From assembly GCA_017861095.1 (NCBI GenBank), contig JAGFXI010000232.1:1-5802 (forward strand): a stretch of 5,802 bases of DNA. Direction: 5' to 3'. This stretch comes from Deltaproteobacteria bacterium. Its GTDB lineage: Bacteria > Desulfobacterota > Syntrophobacteria > BM002. The position numbers were made by a program, and so were the translations under genes. Positions 4,826 to 5,802 of the stretch are shown piece by piece. The stretch's first letter is position 1; every line of letters begins with the position of its first letter. The notes below the pieces were generated by a model. That model made no database searches and had not been told where the DNA came from. It saw only the letters and a list, made by a program, of their open reading frames with translations.

Positions 4826-5802
4826 ATGGCAGAGGTACGGGTTCGTTTCCCACCCAGTCCCACCGGATACCTGCACATCGGCGGCGCGAGAACCGCCATC
4901 TATAACTGGCTTTTCGCCAAGAAGACGGGGGGGAAGTTCATCCTCCGGATCGAGGACACCGACGCGGAGCGCTCCACGGAGGAATCCATTCACGGAATTC
5001 TGGACGGGCTCAGATGGCTGGGGGTCACCTGGGACGAAGGTCCCTACTCCCAGTTGGCCTTTGCCGAGGAGCATCGGCAGGCGGCGCACCAGCTCGTGGC
5101 GAGCGGGCATGCCTACAAGTGCTTCTGCACCGCGGAGGAGCTGGAACGAAAGAGGGAGATCGCCCGAGAGCAGAAGCTGGACTTCCACTACGACGGGACC
5201 TGCCGCAACCTCTCTCCCGAAGAGGTGGCCCGCCTGGAGGGCGAGGGGCGGCCCCATGTGATTCGGGTCAAGGTGCCCCGGGGGCCGGGGGCGGTGGTCT
5301 TTGAGGACGCAGTGTACGGGGTGATCGAGAAAAAATATCGTGACATCGAAGACTTCGTGATCCTCCGCTCCAACGGTCAGCCCCTCTACGTGCTCTCGAA
5401 CGCGGTGGACGATATCCGGGACCGCATCACCCATGTAATCCGCGGTCAGGACCACCTGGCCAATACGCCGAAACAGGTGCTTATCTACGAGGGCCTCGGC
5501 AAACCCCTGCCGCACTTTGCCCACATGCCCCTGACCCTCGACCCGCAGCGGCGCAAGATCTCCAAGCGAACCCACGGAGAGGTGGTGGCGGTCCAATTCT
5601 ATCGCGACCACGGGTTCCTTCCCTGGGCCCTGGTGAACTTCCTGGTTCTCCTTGGCTGGTCCACCCCGGACAACAAGGAAATGTTTTCTCCCGAGGAGCT
5701 GATTGAAGCCTTCTCCCTTGAGGGGGTCAACCGCGCCAACTCCGTGTTCGATCTTCGCAAGGGGGATCCCAAGTTCTTCACCGATCCCAAGGCCATCAGC
5801 AT
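4826..5802 (+). CDS. gltX: Glutamyl-tRNA synthetase, N-terminal part (runs off the right edge)
   Basis: GluRS charges tRNA-Glu with glutamate in the cytoplasm and also supplies Glu-tRNA for tetrapyrrole synthesis in many bacteria. The window holds 325 codons, about two thirds of a typical 470-500-residue enzyme. The Rossmann catalytic domain starts at once: RFPPSPTGYLHIGGART (residues 7-23) with the HIGH-type motif HIGG at 17-20, then LRIEDTDAERST. The second ATP-binding motif is KISKR (244-248), where an extra Thr precedes the HG that usually follows directly. A zinc-site pattern CxC-x24-C is present (99, 101, 126); E. coli has His as the fourth ligand, here Asn128. The frame is open with no break. 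The ATG has GGAGGAGA (4809-4816) nine nucleotides upstream, and the product begins at the usual family position. Since glnS is also present, this is probably the discriminating tRNA-Glu-specific type, but the anticodon-binding domain that would show it lies outside the window. Confidence 0.96.
   Translation, partial: MAEVRVRFPPSPTGYLHIGGARTAIYNWLFAKKTGGKFILRIEDTDAERSTEESIHGILDGLRWLGVTWDEGPYSQLAFAEEHRQAAHQLVASGHAYKCFCTAEELERKREIAREQKLDFHYDGTCRNLSPEEVARLEGEGRPHVIRVKVPRGPGAVVFEDAVYGVIEKKYRDIEDFVILRSNGQPLYVLSNAVDDIRDRITHVIRGQDHLANTPKQVLIYEGLGKPLPHFAHMPLTLDPQRRKISKRTHGEVVAVQFYRDHGFLPWALVNFLVLLGWSTPDNKEMFSPEELIEAFSLEGVNRANSVFDLRKGDPKFFTDPKAIS

Noticed and set aside
4129..4899. Minus-strand open frame of 256 codons spanning the uvrC-gltX gap
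   Set aside because: It overlaps the ends of two certain genes and reads through two REP copies and the CPEPVEG-type repeat, a typical spurious gene call.
4764..5261. Plus-strand open frame starting in the gltX leader
   Set aside because: Most of it is an out-of-frame reading of gltX, and the leader part shows no ribosome binding site or conserved peptide.

Overview
This is a G+C-rich bacterial chromosome segment with strong G/C bias at third codon positions. It carries two nucleotide excision repair genes flanked by two class I aminoacyl-tRNA synthetase genes. From left to right: the first 72 codons of glnS (glutaminyl-tRNA synthetase) on the minus strand, a divergent intergenic region of about 290 bp, uvrB, uvrC and the first 325 codons of gltX (glutamyl-tRNA synthetase), the last three on the plus strand. 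glnS and gltX run off the window ends. A glnS gene implies direct charging of tRNA-Gln, as in gamma- and some deltaproteobacteria, Deinococcus and several uncultured phyla. Nothing in the window fixes the phylum; the gene content and dispersed repeats would suit a deltaproteobacterial or NC10/Rokubacteria-like lineage, but that is a guess.

The main anomaly is in uvrB. Its reading frame breaks at about 1605-1609. The conserved segment that normally lies between the VEYGFR block and the SATP helicase motif III is missing (about 26 residues by comparison with E. coli UvrB), and the downstream part continues in another frame. A deletion of about 79 bp at a CGGC microhomology explains both the lost residues and the frame change. 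Everything on either side looks intact, so the event is either recent or an assembly/sequencing error. uvrC is complete, with all catalytic and metal-binding residues that can be recognised.

The spaces between genes hold three copies of a short palindromic REP-like repeat with core GGTGGGC-NNN-GCCCACC: one between uvrB and uvrC, one that supplies the uvrC stop codon, and one in the 455-bp uvrC-gltX gap. The third copy is followed by a hairpin and by one copy of a second dispersed repeat type. The glnS and uvrB promoters are good sigma-70 matches pointing away from each other. The uvrC Shine-Dalgarno sequence lies inside a perfect 16-bp palindrome. No tRNA, rRNA, CRISPR array, transposase gene or new gene system was found. 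This is a housekeeping region with some interesting small-scale structure.

Functionally, UvrB (with UvrA, not in this window) verifies DNA damage and recruits UvrC, which makes both incisions. The flanking synthetases charge tRNA-Gln and tRNA-Glu. The repair and translation genes look like neighbours rather than one pathway.
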